Below the pieces are notes generated by a model. That model was not told where the DNA came from and ran no database searches. It saw only the letters and a list, made by a program, of their open reading frames with translations. Positions 11,919 to 20,067 of a stretch of DNA of 33,618 nucleotides are shown here, piece by piece. Position 1 is the stretch's first letter, and every line of letters begins with the position of its first letter. The DNA is from Pantoea brenneri (GTDB lineage: Bacteria; Pseudomonadota; Gammaproteobacteria; Enterobacterales; Enterobacteriaceae): contig MIEI01000053.1 in the NCBI GenBank assembly GCA_002095305.1, forward strand, positions 1 through 33,618, in the 5' to 3' direction. A program made the position numbers and the translations under genes.

Positions 11919-11948
11919 ACTAACTTACTCCATAAGTTGTCTGAAAAA

Positions 11949-11954
11949 ATACTA
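11949..11954 (-). promoter_or_regulatory. Candidate -10 element of the FNR-dependent focA promoter
   Basis: On the minus strand TAGTAT begins 22 bases after the FNR box, which is the separation expected for a box at -41.5. The start site would be near 11942, leaving a leader of about 23 bases before the GTG. A better-looking TATACT (11962-11967) is only 9 bases from the box and does not fit this geometry; it could serve another start site. Confidence 0.55.
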
Positions 11955-11976
11955 ACAAAGGAGTATAGGTCAGTAA

Positions 11977-11990
11977 TTGATTTGGATCAT
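11977..11990 (-). promoter_or_regulatory. FNR binding site upstream of focA-pflB
   Basis: The plus strand reads TTGAT-TTGG-ATCAT, a 9/10 match to the FNR consensus TTGAT-N4-ATCAA. Its centre is at 11983.5. The distance to the -10 candidate downstream puts it at about -41.5, the classical class II activator position, so I regard it as functional in anaerobic activation of focA-pflB. FNR control of this operon is established in E. coli. Confidence 0.8.
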
Positions 11991-12213
11991 GTTTGCCGGA
12001 GCGACAGACGATATGAGCCAGCTTAAAGGGAATTATTTTAAATAAGCGTTTGAATAATAAAAAATAAATAAATTTTAAAAATACAAATTTATTTTAATAT
12101 GAAAGGGCTGCGCTGCTTCAACGCGCGGCGCATGTTATTCATTGTGGATTGATATGTTAAATATTATGAAGTGTTCTGGCAGAAAATAATTTTAATGCAG
12201 CTAATGTTTCATG
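11991..12213. other. AT-rich intergenic region between focA and ycaO
   Basis: No gene is visible in this part of the 369-base gap. Bases about 12029-12104 are extremely AT-rich and contain a perfect inverted repeat of ten AT-only bases (12066-12075 and 12085-12094, nine-base spacer). This is followed by a short GC-rich stretch (12108-12132) and another AT-rich one. In E. coli the focA-pfl operon has several promoters and binding sites for ArcA and IHF upstream; such curved AT-rich DNA would suit that, but I could not place a specific site here. Confidence 0.5.
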
Positions 12214-12258
12214 AAAAAATAACGCCCTGCTGTCAGGCCAGCCTGATAGCAGGGCGTT
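12214..12258 (-). terminator. Rho-independent terminator after ycaO
   Basis: AACGCCCTGCT (12221-12231) pairs with AGCAGGGCGTT (12248-12258); after one mismatch, TCAGGC (12233-12238) pairs with GCCTGA (12241-12246). On the minus strand this long stem is followed by the U run encoded at 12214-12220. It separates ycaO from the focA-pflB transcript. Confidence 0.9.
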
Positions 12259-12287
12259 GGCGTCATTTACCGTTCATTCGCGGGTAA

Positions 12288-14051
12288 TTACGCACTTTGC
12301 CAGTAACGACGTTTGGCCGCTTGCAGTTTTTCATAGGCCGCAAGCAGTGACTGATGAGCCGGGAATGCTTTCAGTTCCTCATCAACAGCCTGAAGCCCGT
12401 AGAACGGACCCTCACCACTGATGGCTGCTGAAGCGGCTTCCATCGCCTCTGGGCCATACATACGTACAAATGCATGATGATATTGCAGGGGATCACGCTC
12501 ATCTTCCATTGCCAGTAACAGCAAGGTTTGCAGGCAACGATAGTAGTTAGCACGTTCAGGGGTAAAGATTGAGCTGTTGAACTCCATTGTCCATTCGGTC
12601 CAGATCAGCGCCTGCTCAAGATCGCCGCCCGCCATCGCCAGCATCGCTTTTAATTCGCCAATGCGCAGCGTGTACCAGCCGTTGTCTTTACCGGTTGCCA
12701 GGCCCAGCAGTTCGCGCACGCGGGTGAAGTCATCAAAGCCTTCATCATCAAGCTGACCAATCAGATCCAGATACTCTTCAGGATTCCAGTTGCTGTCAGG
12801 CAGGGCCAGTAAGGTTTCACGCATACCTGCGCCCATGCTGTTATTCGCCAGCAGCAGATCTTCCGCCGGATAGATGTCCGACATGCCAGGCACGATAATG
12901 CGGCAGGCGTACACGCCCAGATGCTCGTAATCAGCAATATAAACTTCCTGATCTTCAGCGGCGAAGATCGCCATCAGCGTGGCAAATTCCTGCTCAGTGG
13001 TGCCGGCAAACGACCAGTCGACAAACGGATAGTCCGCGGTCTCTTTGAACAGATCCCAGGAGATCAGACCGCTCGAGTCAATAAAGTGCGTTTCGAGATT
13101 GGCGTGTTCCGCCACTTCCTCATCATCAAAGGTCGGCGGCGTGAACACGTCCAGATCTTTGAGGCTGCGGCCCTGTAATAATTCGGTAACAGTACGCTCA
13201 AGCGCCACACCAAAATCAGGATGAGCACCGAACGAGGCGAAACAGGTGCCATTTGCCGGATTGAACAGCACGACGCAGATGACCGGATATTTGCCGCCCA
13301 GCGAGGCATCATAAGCAAAGATTGGGAACCCTTCTGCTTCCAGCCGCGCAATCGCTTCAACCACATCGGGATAACGCTGCATGACGGCATCCGGGATCGC
13401 CGGCAGGCTAATCGCTTCGGCAATGATGCGGTTTTTAATGTAGCGCTCAAATACTTCTGACAGCCCCTGAACCCGCGCTTCATTGGCAGTGTTACCGGCT
13501 GACATACCATTAGAAACGTAGAGGTTGCCGATAATGTTCATCGGAATATAGACGGTTTGCTGATCTGACTGACGGGTGAAAGGCAGCGCGCAGATGCCGC
13601 GTTCGACATTGCCGGACTGCAGATCAATCAACTCTGCTGCCGTCAGCGCATTATCCGGGTCATAAAAAGCCCGTAGGCGCGGATCAAGAATGCCCTCTGG
13701 CAGTGATTCATCAGCTGGCAGTGCAAACCATTTTTCATTGGGATAGTGAACGAAGTCGCCGTTAGCGATACTTTTCCCTAACCAGAAATCGGCGAAGAAA
13801 TAGTTGGTTGAGAGGCGTTCAAAATATTCACCCAGCGCGGAGGCCAGTGCCGCTTTTTTGCTGGCGCCTTTGCCGTTAGTGAAGCAGAGCGGGCAATCGC
13901 GGTCACGAATATGCACAGACCAGACATGGGGAACAGGATTCAGCCACGATGCTTCTTCAATATTAAAGCCAAGGTCCTGAAGTTTATTCTGGAAACGGGT
14001 AATGGAGTCTTCCAGCGCGGCATCTTTGCCCGGGATAAATGTTTGCGTCAT
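12288..14051 (-). CDS. ycaO: YcaO, ribosomal protein S12 methylthiotransferase accessory factor
   Basis: The founding member of the YcaO family, an ATP-binding fold whose relatives make azolines and thioamides. The E. coli protein is known to enhance RimO-dependent methylthiolation of S12 Asp88; its own reaction is not settled. At 587 aa it matches E. coli YcaO (586). The acidic ATP/Mg-binding residues of the E. coli protein are present at the same positions: E75 and E78 in GEYFERL, and E191, E199, E202 and R203 in NEARVQGLSEVFERYI. The C-terminal third is the helical, TPR-like domain specific to the YcaO of enterobacteria; no proline-rich PxPxP tail of the azoline-forming type is present (it ends KRRYWQSA). 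It is divergent from serC. ycaP, which lies between ycaO and serC in E. coli, is missing. Confidence 0.95.
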   Translation of the reverse strand: MTQTFIPGKDAALEDSITRFQNKLQDLGFNIEEASWLNPVPHVWSVHIRDRDCPLCFTNGKGASKKAALASALGEYFERLSTNYFFADFWLGKSIANGDFVHYPNEKWFALPADESLPEGILDPRLRAFYDPDNALTAAELIDLQSGNVERGICALPFTRQSDQQTVYIPMNIIGNLYVSNGMSAGNTANEARVQGLSEVFERYIKNRIIAEAISLPAIPDAVMQRYPDVVEAIARLEAEGFPIFAYDASLGGKYPVICVVLFNPANGTCFASFGAHPDFGVALERTVTELLQGRSLKDLDVFTPPTFDDEEVAEHANLETHFIDSSGLISWDLFKETADYPFVDWSFAGTTEQEFATLMAIFAAEDQEVYIADYEHLGVYACRIIVPGMSDIYPAEDLLLANNSMGAGMRETLLALPDSNWNPEEYLDLIGQLDDEGFDDFTRVRELLGLATGKDNGWYTLRIGELKAMLAMAGGDLEQALIWTEWTMEFNSSIFTPERANYYRCLQTLLLLAMEDERDPLQYHHAFVRMYGPEAMEAASAAISGEGPFYGLQAVDEELKAFPAHQSLLAAYEKLQAAKRRYWQSA

Positions 14052-14364
14052 AGTGCCGCTCTCTCAGTTGTCATAGGGTGCGTAAAGCGCGCAATGATAC
14101 GGATTTTGCTGACGATCCGCTATCAAGGCGGGATAATTTTACCGGCTTAGTTTTCACCTTCTCGCCAGTCAGGCCAAACGGTAAACCGCCAGGCTGGACG
14201 AAGCCTCACAAAATTTCGTGCTGGTTTGCATTGGTAACATAACCTCCGGCGCGACAGATTCAGAAAATGTGACCGCTACCCGATTTATGATTGCAGCCGC
14301 CAGGATGCAGTGATAAAACCGGTAAGTTATTCATAACCGTTCGATATGACAGTGGTGAGGGGAA
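14052..14364. other. Divergent regulatory region ycaO/serC
   Basis: This 313-base gap has no credible gene. It must hold the promoters for ycaO (leftward) and serC-aroA (rightward). Near the serC side are a CRP-like site, an AT-rich stretch and a small palindrome, GTTATTCATAAC (about 14325-14336). I could not place a convincing -35/-10 pair for either gene. Confidence 0.5.
14265..14286 (+). promoter_or_regulatory. Candidate CRP-cAMP site upstream of serC
   Basis: The left half, AAATGTGA, is a perfect CRP half-site. After a six-base spacer the right half, CCCGATTT, matches TCACATTT at five of eight positions. In E. coli serC-aroA is known to be repressed by CRP and activated by Lrp, so a site here is plausible. 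It has not been tested and the right half is weak. Confidence 0.4.
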
Positions 14365-15450
14365 ATGACGCAAGTTTATAATTTTAGCTCCGGCCCAGCG
14401 ATGCTGCCGGTTGAAGTGCTCCGTCGTGCAGAACAAGAGCTGACAAACTGGCGTGGCCTGGGAACCTCCGTAATGGAGATCAGTCACCGCAGCAAAGAGT
14501 TTATTCAGGTTGCTGAAGAGGCGGAGCAGGACTTCCGTGATCTGCTAAAAATACCGGCTAATTACAAAGTATTATTCTGTCACGGTGGGGCACGTGCGCA
14601 GTTTGCTGCCGTGCCTGGCAACCTGCTCGGCACCGCTTCCAGTGCAGACTATGCCGACGGCGGATACTGGGCGCACAGCGCCATCAAAGAAGCGCAAAAA
14701 TATTGCTCCCCGCGCACCCTGGATGTCAAAACCACACGCGACGGTAAACGCGCGATTCTGCCGATGCGGGAATGGGACGTCAGTGATGCATCCGCCTACC
14801 TGCATTTCTGCCCGAATGAAACTATCGACGGTATTGCGATCGACGAGCAGCCTGACTTTGGCAGCAAAACGGTGGTCGCAGATTTCTCCTCTACCATTCT
14901 GTCCCGCCCGATTGATGTCAGCCGCTATGGCGTGATCTATGCCGGTGCGCAGAAAAACGTCGGGCCTGCAGGCTTAACGCTGGTGATTGTGCGCGAAGAT
15001 CTGTTAGGTCAGGCGCAGGCGTCAGTGCCGTCAATCCTCGATTATAAAGTGTTGGCCGACAACGATTCGATGTTTAACACCCCGCCAACGTTCGCCTGGT
15101 ACCTTTCGGGGCTGGTATTCAAATGGCTGAAAGAGAAGGGCGGTGTGGCAGAAATCGACCGGATCAATCAGGCCAAAGCTGACCTGCTGTACGGCGTGAT
15201 TGATCACAGCGGCTTCTACCGCAACGATGTGGCGACTGACAACCGTTCACGCATGAATATCCCTTTCCAGCTGGCCGACGCGTCGCTGGATGCATTGTTC
15301 CTTGAAGAGTCTTTCAAGGCGGGACTGCATGCGCTGAAAGGACATCGGGTAGTCGGGGGCATGCGTGCTTCTATCTATAATGCCATGCCGCTGGAAGGCG
15401 TTAAGGCGCTGACCGACTTTATGGTTGATTTTGAACGCCGTCACGGCTGA
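14365..15450 (+). CDS. serC: Phosphoserine aminotransferase
   Basis: SerC transaminates 3-phosphohydroxypyruvate to phosphoserine in serine synthesis, and also acts in pyridoxal phosphate synthesis. The 361-aa class V aminotransferase matches E. coli SerC (362). The PLP-binding lysine is K197 in [13 protein letters not shown], and other family segments are present, including [29 protein letters not shown] and the C-terminal [18 protein letters not shown] sits just before the ATG. It is followed by aroA after an attenuator-like hairpin, the same operon arrangement as in E. coli, which links serine and aromatic (enterobactin-precursor) synthesis. Confidence 0.97.
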   Translation: MTQVYNFSSGPAMLPVEVLRRAEQELTNWRGLGTSVMEISHRSKEFIQVAEEAEQDFRDLLKIPANYKVLFCHGGARAQFAAVPGNLLGTASSADYADGGYWAHSAIKEAQKYCSPRTLDVKTTRDGKRAILPMREWDVSDASAYLHFCPNETIDGIAIDEQPDFGSKTVVADFSSTILSRPIDVSRYGVIYAGAQKNVGPAGLTLVIVREDLLGQAQASVPSILDYKVLADNDSMFNTPPTFAWYLSGLVFKWLKEKGGVAEIDRINQAKADLLYGVIDHSGFYRNDVATDNRSRMNIPFQLADASLDALFLEESFKAGLHALKGHRVVGGMRASIYNAMPLEGVKALTDFMVDFERRHG

Positions 15451-15460
15451 TTAATGACAT

Positions 15461-15478
15461 ATCAGCATTGATGCTGAT
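15461..15478 (+). other. Short palindromic hairpin at the end of serC
   Basis: ATCAGCAT and ATGCTGAT (15461-15468, 15471-15478) form a perfect inverted repeat with a two-base centre. It lies 10 bases after the serC stop and immediately upstream of the stronger hairpin. It may protect the serC message end or assist termination; there is no U run directly after it. Confidence 0.5.
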
Positions 15479-15481
15479 GCC

Positions 15482-15516
15482 AGACCTCGTCAGATGGCGA
15501 GGTCTTCGTATTTTTT
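15482..15516 (+). terminator. Attenuator-like terminator between serC and aroA
   Basis: AGACCTCG (15482-15489) pairs with CGAGGTCT (15498-15505) around an eight-base loop, followed by a T-rich tract (TTTTTT at 15511-15516 preceded by GTA). The hairpin ends only 17 bases before the aroA ATG, so some read-through must occur for aroA to be expressed. An attenuator in the serC-aroA interval has been described in E. coli. Confidence 0.75.
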
Positions 15517-15532
15517 GAGGATTTCGTTTCAC

Positions 15533-16819
15533 ATGCAGGACTCCCTGACTCTCCAACCCATCGCCCGCGTTAATGGCACGGTAAATCTGCCCGGTTCTAA
15601 GAGCGTATCAAACCGTGCATTACTGCTGGCTGCCCTCGCTAAAGGTACTACCCGTCTGACTAACTTACTCGACAGCGATGATGTTAAGCACATGCTCAAT
15701 GCGCTTAGCGCACTGGGTGTAAGCTATACGCTCTCCAGCGATCGCCGGGTATGTGAAGTTACGGGGAATGCCGGCCCTCTGCAATCATCACAGCCTTTGT
15801 CGCTTTTCCTGGGCAATGCCGGCACCGCGATGCGTCCACTGGCCGCAGCGCTCTGCCTGGGACAGCAGGATATCGAACTGACCGGCGAGCCGCGGATGAA
15901 AGAACGTCCAATCGGCCATCTGGTTGATGCATTACGTCAGGGCGGCGCCAGCATCGAGTATCTGGAGAATCAGGATTATCCGCCGCTGCGCTTACGCGGC
16001 GGATTTACCGGCGGAGACGTCAGCGTGGATGGCAGCGTCTCCAGCCAGTTCCTGACGGCATTATTGATGACTGCGCCGCTGGCTGAGCAGGATACCCGCA
16101 TCACCATCAAAGGTGAGTTGGTTTCCAAACCCTACATCGACATTACGCTACACCTGATGCGTTGCTTTGGTGTTGAGGTTGAAAACCAGAACTATCAGCA
16201 CTTTCTGATTAAAGGACAGCAGCAGTATCAGTCGCCAGGCGATTATCTGGTAGAAGGCGATGCCTCTTCCGCATCTTATTTCCTCGCTGCGGCTGCGATT
16301 AAAGGTGGCACGGTGCGGGTCACCGGTATTGGCCGCCAGAGCGTGCAGGGCGATATCCGTTTTGCGGACGTACTGGAAAAAATGGGCGCGAAGATTGAGT
16401 GGGGCGATGACTATATTGCCTGCACTGCCGGCACGTTACGCGCCATTGATATGGACATGAACCATATCCCGGATGCGGCGATGACCATTGCCACCACGGC
16501 ACTGTTTGCCGAAGGCACGACCCAGTTGCGTAACATTTATAACTGGCGGGTGAAAGAGACCGATCGGCTGAGTGCTATGGCTACCGAGCTGCGTAAAGTG
16601 GGTGCGGAAGTGGAAGAGGGCCACGATTATATTCGTATTACGCCGCCGGCTACCCTTATTCATGCGGATATTGGCACCTATAACGATCACCGCATGGCGA
16701 TGTGTTTTTCATTAGTCGCGCTCTCCGATACGCCGGTCACCATTCTCGATCCGGGCTGTACGGCAAAAACCTTCCCTGACTATTTCGACCAGCTGGCTAA
16801 GATCAGCCAGCCAGCCTGA
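15533..16819 (+). CDS. aroA: 5-enolpyruvylshikimate-3-phosphate synthase (EPSPS)
   Basis: AroA joins phosphoenolpyruvate to shikimate 3-phosphate, the sixth step of the shikimate pathway. The 428-aa product matches E. coli AroA (427). It is a class I EPSPS: the [20 protein letters not shown] segment carries the catalytic lysine (K23), and [14 protein letters not shown] is the conserved phosphoenolpyruvate loop. Near the end are [17 protein letters not shown] and [14 protein letters not shown] chose the ATG at 15533 rather than the longer frame from 15494, because it gives the family start [10 protein letters not shown] and GAGG lies 12 bases upstream; the longer form would run through the terminator hairpin. 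It is the second gene of serC-aroA. Confidence 0.97.
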   Translation: MQDSLTLQPIARVNGTVNLPGSKSVSNRALLLAALAKGTTRLTNLLDSDDVKHMLNALSALGVSYTLSSDRRVCEVTGNAGPLQSSQPLSLFLGNAGTAMRPLAAALCLGQQDIELTGEPRMKERPIGHLVDALRQGGASIEYLENQDYPPLRLRGGFTGGDVSVDGSVSSQFLTALLMTAPLAEQDTRITIKGELVSKPYIDITLHLMRCFGVEVENQNYQHFLIKGQQQYQSPGDYLVEGDASSASYFLAAAAIKGGTVRVTGIGRQSVQGDIRFADVLEKMGAKIEWGDDYIACTAGTLRAIDMDMNHIPDAAMTIATTALFAEGTTQLRNIYNWRVKETDRLSAMATELRKVGAEVEEGHDYIRITPPATLIHADIGTYNDHRMAMCFSLVALSDTPVTILDPGCTAKTFPDYFDQLAKISQPA

Positions 16820-16828
16820 TAGCCTCTC

Positions 16829-16850
16829 TCCGGTGCGAAATCGCACCGGA
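16829..16850 (+). terminator. Stem-loop after aroA, no clear U run
   Basis: TCCGGTGCGA (16829-16838) pairs with TCGCACCGGA (16841-16850) around AA, a ten-base stem. The following sequence, AATCCTCATATTAT, has no run of T. It may stabilise the aroA transcript or act as a weak terminator. Confidence 0.5.
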
Positions 16851-16953
16851 AATCCTCATATTATCTGGCCGTATCGCGGCAGAAATCCTCTGATTTACCT
16901 GGAATTATTAACACCGTCAGTGCGAAAGGGTAACCAAGGTGGGTTGGGCAGCG

Positions 16954-16959
16954 TATAAT
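16954..16959 (+). promoter_or_regulatory. Candidate -10 element (TATAAT) upstream of cmk
   Basis: A perfect consensus TATAAT lies 57 bases before the cmk ATG. No good -35 hexamer is visible at 16-18 bases upstream (the region reads TAACCAAGG), so the promoter is only likely. This would drive cmk and probably rpsA by read-through, after loss of ycaL, which lies between aroA and cmk in E. coli. Confidence 0.5.
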
Positions 16960-17015
16960 GCTAGTCATTACCGATGGCCGACAGGCCGAAGAGCGCGCAG
17001 CAACAGGAGGGAATA

Positions 17016-17702
17016 ATGACAGTAACTGCCCCGGTCATAACTATCGATGGGCCAAGTGGTGCGGGAAAAGGGACCCTGTGCAAAGCGATGGCGGAAGCGT
17101 TGCAGTGGCATCTGCTGGATTCCGGTGCGATTTACCGCGTACTGGCATTGGCGGCGTTGCATCATCAGGTCGATATCGAATCTGAAGAAGCGCTGGTGCC
17201 GATTGCGGCACATCTGGATGTGCGCTTTGTGTCACAAAAGGGCGAAATGCAGGTCATCCTCGAAGGGGAAGATGTCACCGGTGAAATTCGGACTCAGGAG
17301 GTCAGCAACACCGCCTCCCGCGTGGCGGCTTTCCCGCGTGTCCGTGAAGCATTGCTGCGTCGTCAGCGCGGTTTTCGCGAAGCGCCAGGCTTAATTGCCG
17401 ACGGTCGCGATATGGGCACGGTGGTTTTCCCGGATGCGCCGGTCAAAATTTTTCTTGATGCCAGCGCGGAAGAGCGCGCCCAGCGCCGTATGCTACAGTT
17501 GCAGGATAATGGCTTTAATGTTAACTTTGATCGCCTTTTAGCCGAGATAAAAGAACGTGATGACCGCGATCGCAATCGCGCAATTGCGCCTTTAGTACCC
17601 GCTGACGATGCCCTGATGCTGGATTCTACAAAAATGTCCATCGATCAAGTCATTGAAAAAGCGCTACACTATGCCCGTGAAAAGCTGGGCATTACGGCTT
17701 AA
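17016..17702 (+). CDS. cmk: Cytidylate kinase
   Basis: Cmk phosphorylates CMP and dCMP to the diphosphates, recycling nucleotides in pyrimidine metabolism. The 228-aa product is an NMP-kinase-type P-loop enzyme: GPSGAGKGT at residues 12-20, the CMP-binding [16 protein letters not shown], and the LID region with [18 protein letters not shown] and [14 protein letters not shown] used the ATG at 17016 because it gives the family N-terminus [14 protein letters not shown], with GGAGG just upstream; an in-frame ATG at 16974 would add 14 unlikely residues. It is followed by rpsA 109 bases later, the standard cmk-rpsA pair. Confidence 0.97.
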   Translation: MTVTAPVITIDGPSGAGKGTLCKAMAEALQWHLLDSGAIYRVLALAALHHQVDIESEEALVPIAAHLDVRFVSQKGEMQVILEGEDVTGEIRTQEVSNTASRVAAFPRVREALLRRQRGFREAPGLIADGRDMGTVVFPDAPVKIFLDASAEERAQRRMLQLQDNGFNVNFDRLLAEIKERDDRDRNRAIAPLVPADDALMLDSTKMSIDQVIEKALHYAREKLGITA

Positions 17703-17811
17703 CTGAATTTTATCACCCTGTACCACGGACCCGGTGCTGGGCATGTGAAACAACCCCATCCGACATGAAGTCAGATGGACGTTAAATTGAAGAATCCTGA
17801 AGATTATCAAT
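17703..17811 (+). promoter_or_regulatory. rpsA leader, structured and without a canonical Shine-Dalgarno
   Basis: No GGAGG-like sequence is found at the normal distance from the rpsA ATG; only GAAGAT at 17799-17804 lies near it. Upstream there is a hairpin, CCATC (17756-17760) with GATGG (17774-17778) and GAC (17762-17764) with GTC (17770-17772), closed by an ATGAA loop. In E. coli the rpsA initiation region is known to be a set of hairpins separated by A/U-rich single-stranded stretches, efficient without a strong SD and repressed by S1 itself. The present leader has the same appearance. Only one hairpin was worked out here. Confidence 0.6.
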
Positions 17812-19485
17812 ATGACTGAATCTTTTGCTCAACTATTTGAAGAATCCTTAAAAACAATCGAAACCCGCCCGGGTTCTATCGTTCGTGGCATCGTCGTTTC
17901 TATCGACAAAGATGTCGTTCTGGTTGATGCGGGCCTGAAATCTGAATCTGCAATTCCTGCAGAGCAGTTCAAGAACGCAGCCGGCGAACTGGAAATCCAG
18001 GTTGGCGACGAAGTTGATGTTGCTCTGGATGCAGTGGAAGACGGCTTCGGTGAAACCCTGCTGTCCCGTGAGAAAGCTAAGCGCCATGAAGCCTGGATCA
18101 CGCTGGAGAAAGCTTACGAAGACGCTGAAACTGTTACCGGTGTTATCAACGGCAAAGTTAAAGGTGGCTTCACAGTTGAGCTGAACGGTATCCGTGCGTT
18201 CCTGCCAGGTTCACTGGTCGATGTTCGTCCGGTGCGCGATACGCTGCACCTGGAAGGCAAAGAGCTTGAATTCAAAGTGATCAAGCTGGATCAGAAACGC
18301 AACAACGTCGTGGTTTCACGTCGTGCGGTTATCGAATCCGAAAACAGCGCAGAGCGCGATCAGCTGCTGGAAAACCTGCAGGAAGGCATGGAAGTCAAAG
18401 GTATCGTTAAGAACCTCACTGACTACGGTGCATTCGTGGATCTGGGTGGAGTTGACGGCCTGCTGCACATCACTGACATGGCCTGGAAACGCGTTAAGCA
18501 TCCAAGCGAAATCGTCAATGTGGGCGACGAAATCACTGTTAAAGTGCTGAAGTTCGACCGCGAGCGTACCCGCGTATCCCTCGGCCTGAAACAGCTGGGC
18601 GAAGATCCATGGGTGGCTATCGCTAAGCGCTATCCGGAAGGCACTCGCCTGACCGGTCGTGTAACCAACCTGACTGATTACGGCTGCTTCGTGGAAATCG
18701 AAGAAGGCGTTGAAGGTCTGGTACACGTGTCTGAAATGGACTGGACCAACAAAAACATCCATCCGTCTAAAGTTGTTAACGTAGGCGACGTGGTTGAAGT
18801 TATGGTTCTGGACATTGACGAAGAGCGTCGTCGTATCTCCCTGGGTCTGAAGCAGTGTAAATCTAACCCATGGCAGCAGTTCGCTGAGACGCACAACAAA
18901 GGCGATCGTGTTGAAGGTAAAATCAAGTCAATCACTGACTTCGGTATCTTCATCGGCCTGGACGGCGGCATCGACGGTCTGGTTCACCTGTCTGACATCT
19001 CCTGGAACGCGACTGGCGAAGAAGCCGTTCGTGAGTACAAAAAAGGCGACGAAATCGCTGCCGTTGTACTGCAGGTCGATGCAGAGCGTGAGCGTATCTC
19101 TCTGGGCGTTAAGCAACTGGCAGAAGATCCGTTCAACAACTACATCACGCTGAACAAGAAAGGCGCTATCGTTAACGGCAAAGTAACTGCTGTTGATGCT
19201 AAAGGTGCTACAGTTGAATTAGCAGACGGCGTTGAGGGTTACCTGCGCGCTTCTGAAGCTTCACTGGACCGCATTGAAGATGCCACTCTGGTTCTGAGCG
19301 TTGGCGACGACGTTGAAGCTAAATTCACCGGCGTTGATCGTAAAAACCGTGTTGTTAGCCTGTCTGTCCGTGCGAAAGACCAGGCTGATGAGAAAGAAGC
19401 CATCAATACTGTTAACACCAAACAGGAAGAAGGTAACTTCTCTAACGCCATGGCTGAAGCGTTCAAAGCGGCTAAAGGCGAGTAA
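17812..19485 (+). CDS. rpsA: 30S ribosomal protein S1
   Basis: S1 binds mRNA on the 30S subunit and is needed for translation of most messages, especially with weak SD sequences. At 557 aa it equals E. coli S1. Six S1 OB-fold domains can be followed: starting near residues 20, 105, 190, 275, 362 and 449, each with signatures such as [60 protein letters not shown] and [21 protein letters not shown]. The codon use is strongly biased to preferred codons (GAA, CTG, AAA, GGT, CGT), as expected for a highly expressed gene. It lies between cmk and ihfB. Confidence 0.98.
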   Translation: MTESFAQLFEESLKTIETRPGSIVRGIVVSIDKDVVLVDAGLKSESAIPAEQFKNAAGELEIQVGDEVDVALDAVEDGFGETLLSREKAKRHEAWITLEKAYEDAETVTGVINGKVKGGFTVELNGIRAFLPGSLVDVRPVRDTLHLEGKELEFKVIKLDQKRNNVVVSRRAVIESENSAERDQLLENLQEGMEVKGIVKNLTDYGAFVDLGGVDGLLHITDMAWKRVKHPSEIVNVGDEITVKVLKFDRERTRVSLGLKQLGEDPWVAIAKRYPEGTRLTGRVTNLTDYGCFVEIEEGVEGLVHVSEMDWTNKNIHPSKVVNVGDVVEVMVLDIDEERRRISLGLKQCKSNPWQQFAETHNKGDRVEGKIKSITDFGIFIGLDGGIDGLVHLSDISWNATGEEAVREYKKGDEIAAVVLQVDAERERISLGVKQLAEDPFNNYITLNKKGAIVNGKVTAVDAKGATVELADGVEGYLRASEASLDRIEDATLVLSVGDDVEAKFTGVDRKNRVVSLSVRAKDQADEKEAINTVNTKQEEGNFSNAMAEAFKAAKGE

Positions 19486-19497
19486 TCGACCTGAAGC

Positions 19498-19519
19498 ACC
19501 GGGTGGGCAACCACCCGGT
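19498..19519 (+). terminator. GNRA-loop hairpin between rpsA and ihfB
   Basis: ACCGGGTGG (19498-19506) and CCACCCGGT (19511-19519) form a nine-base stem around a GCAA tetraloop. It is followed by TTCGGT, without a real U run, so termination may be incomplete. Read-through or an own promoter would give ihfB expression. Confidence 0.55.
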
Positions 19520-19567
19520 TTCGGTAAAAGCTGTCATACATTCCCAGAGGGATAAACCGGAGGTTAC

Positions 19568-19852
19568 ATGACCAAGTCAGAACTGATCGAAAGACTGGCG
19601 GGACAGCATACTCATATACCGGCGAAAGTCGTTGAGGATGCAGTAAAAGAGATGCTTGAGCACATGGCCACTACGCTGGCACAGGGCGAACGCATCGAAA
19701 TCCGGGGATTCGGCAGCTTTTCTTTGCACTATCGCGCTCCGCGTACTGGTCGTAACCCTAAAACGGGTGACAAAGTGGATCTGGAAGGTAAATACGTTCC
19801 CCACTTCAAGCCAGGCAAAGAACTGCGCGATCGCGCAAATATCTACGGCTAA
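19568..19852 (+). CDS. ihfB: Integration host factor subunit beta
   Basis: IHF beta forms a heterodimer with IhfA that sharply bends DNA at specific sites and acts in recombination, replication and transcription. The 94-aa HU-family protein matches E. coli IhfB in length. The DNA-binding beta arm is [15 protein letters not shown], with the intercalating proline at residue 64, and the C-terminal helix is [17 protein letters not shown] precedes the ATG by 5 bases. It follows rpsA and is closed by a strong terminator. Confidence 0.98.
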   Translation: MTKSELIERLAGQHTHIPAKVVEDAVKEMLEHMATTLAQGERIEIRGFGSFSLHYRAPRTGRNPKTGDKVDLEGKYVPHFKPGKELRDRANIYG

Positions 19853-19873
19853 GCCGATACCGAACCAGACAAA

Positions 19874-19900
19874 CGACATCTCCGGATGTCGTTTTTTTTT
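19874..19900 (+). terminator. Rho-independent terminator after ihfB
   Basis: CGACATC (19874-19880) pairs with GATGTCG (19885-19891) around TCCG and is followed by nine T. It lies 21 bases past the ihfB stop. Confidence 0.93.
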
Positions 19901-20067
19901 GGCTGCTATTTTTCAGTGCTGACACCTGGAGCTGACATCCGGATTAGTGCAACCCACTCTGCAAGCCCTGCGGATTAATGCGATGCCGCTCGCTACTGCC
20001 TGATTACCTGCTTTCACCTCTTCGCCAACCGTTCAGAATAAACACATTCATCAGGATGGATGTGATT

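Noticed and set aside
11962..11967. TATACT as the focA -10 element
   Set aside because: It is only 9 bases from the FNR box, whereas a class II arrangement needs about 22; TAGTAT at 11949-11954 fits.
12029..12104. AT-rich block as a replication origin or phage attachment site
   Set aside because: No DnaA boxes, iterons, integrase gene or direct repeats were seen around it.
15494..15532. Longer aroA start at 15494
   Set aside because: It would place coding sequence through the attenuator hairpin and adds residues absent from the family.
16974..17015. Longer cmk start at 16974
   Set aside because: The extra 14 residues are not in the family, and the start at 17016 has a good ribosome binding site.
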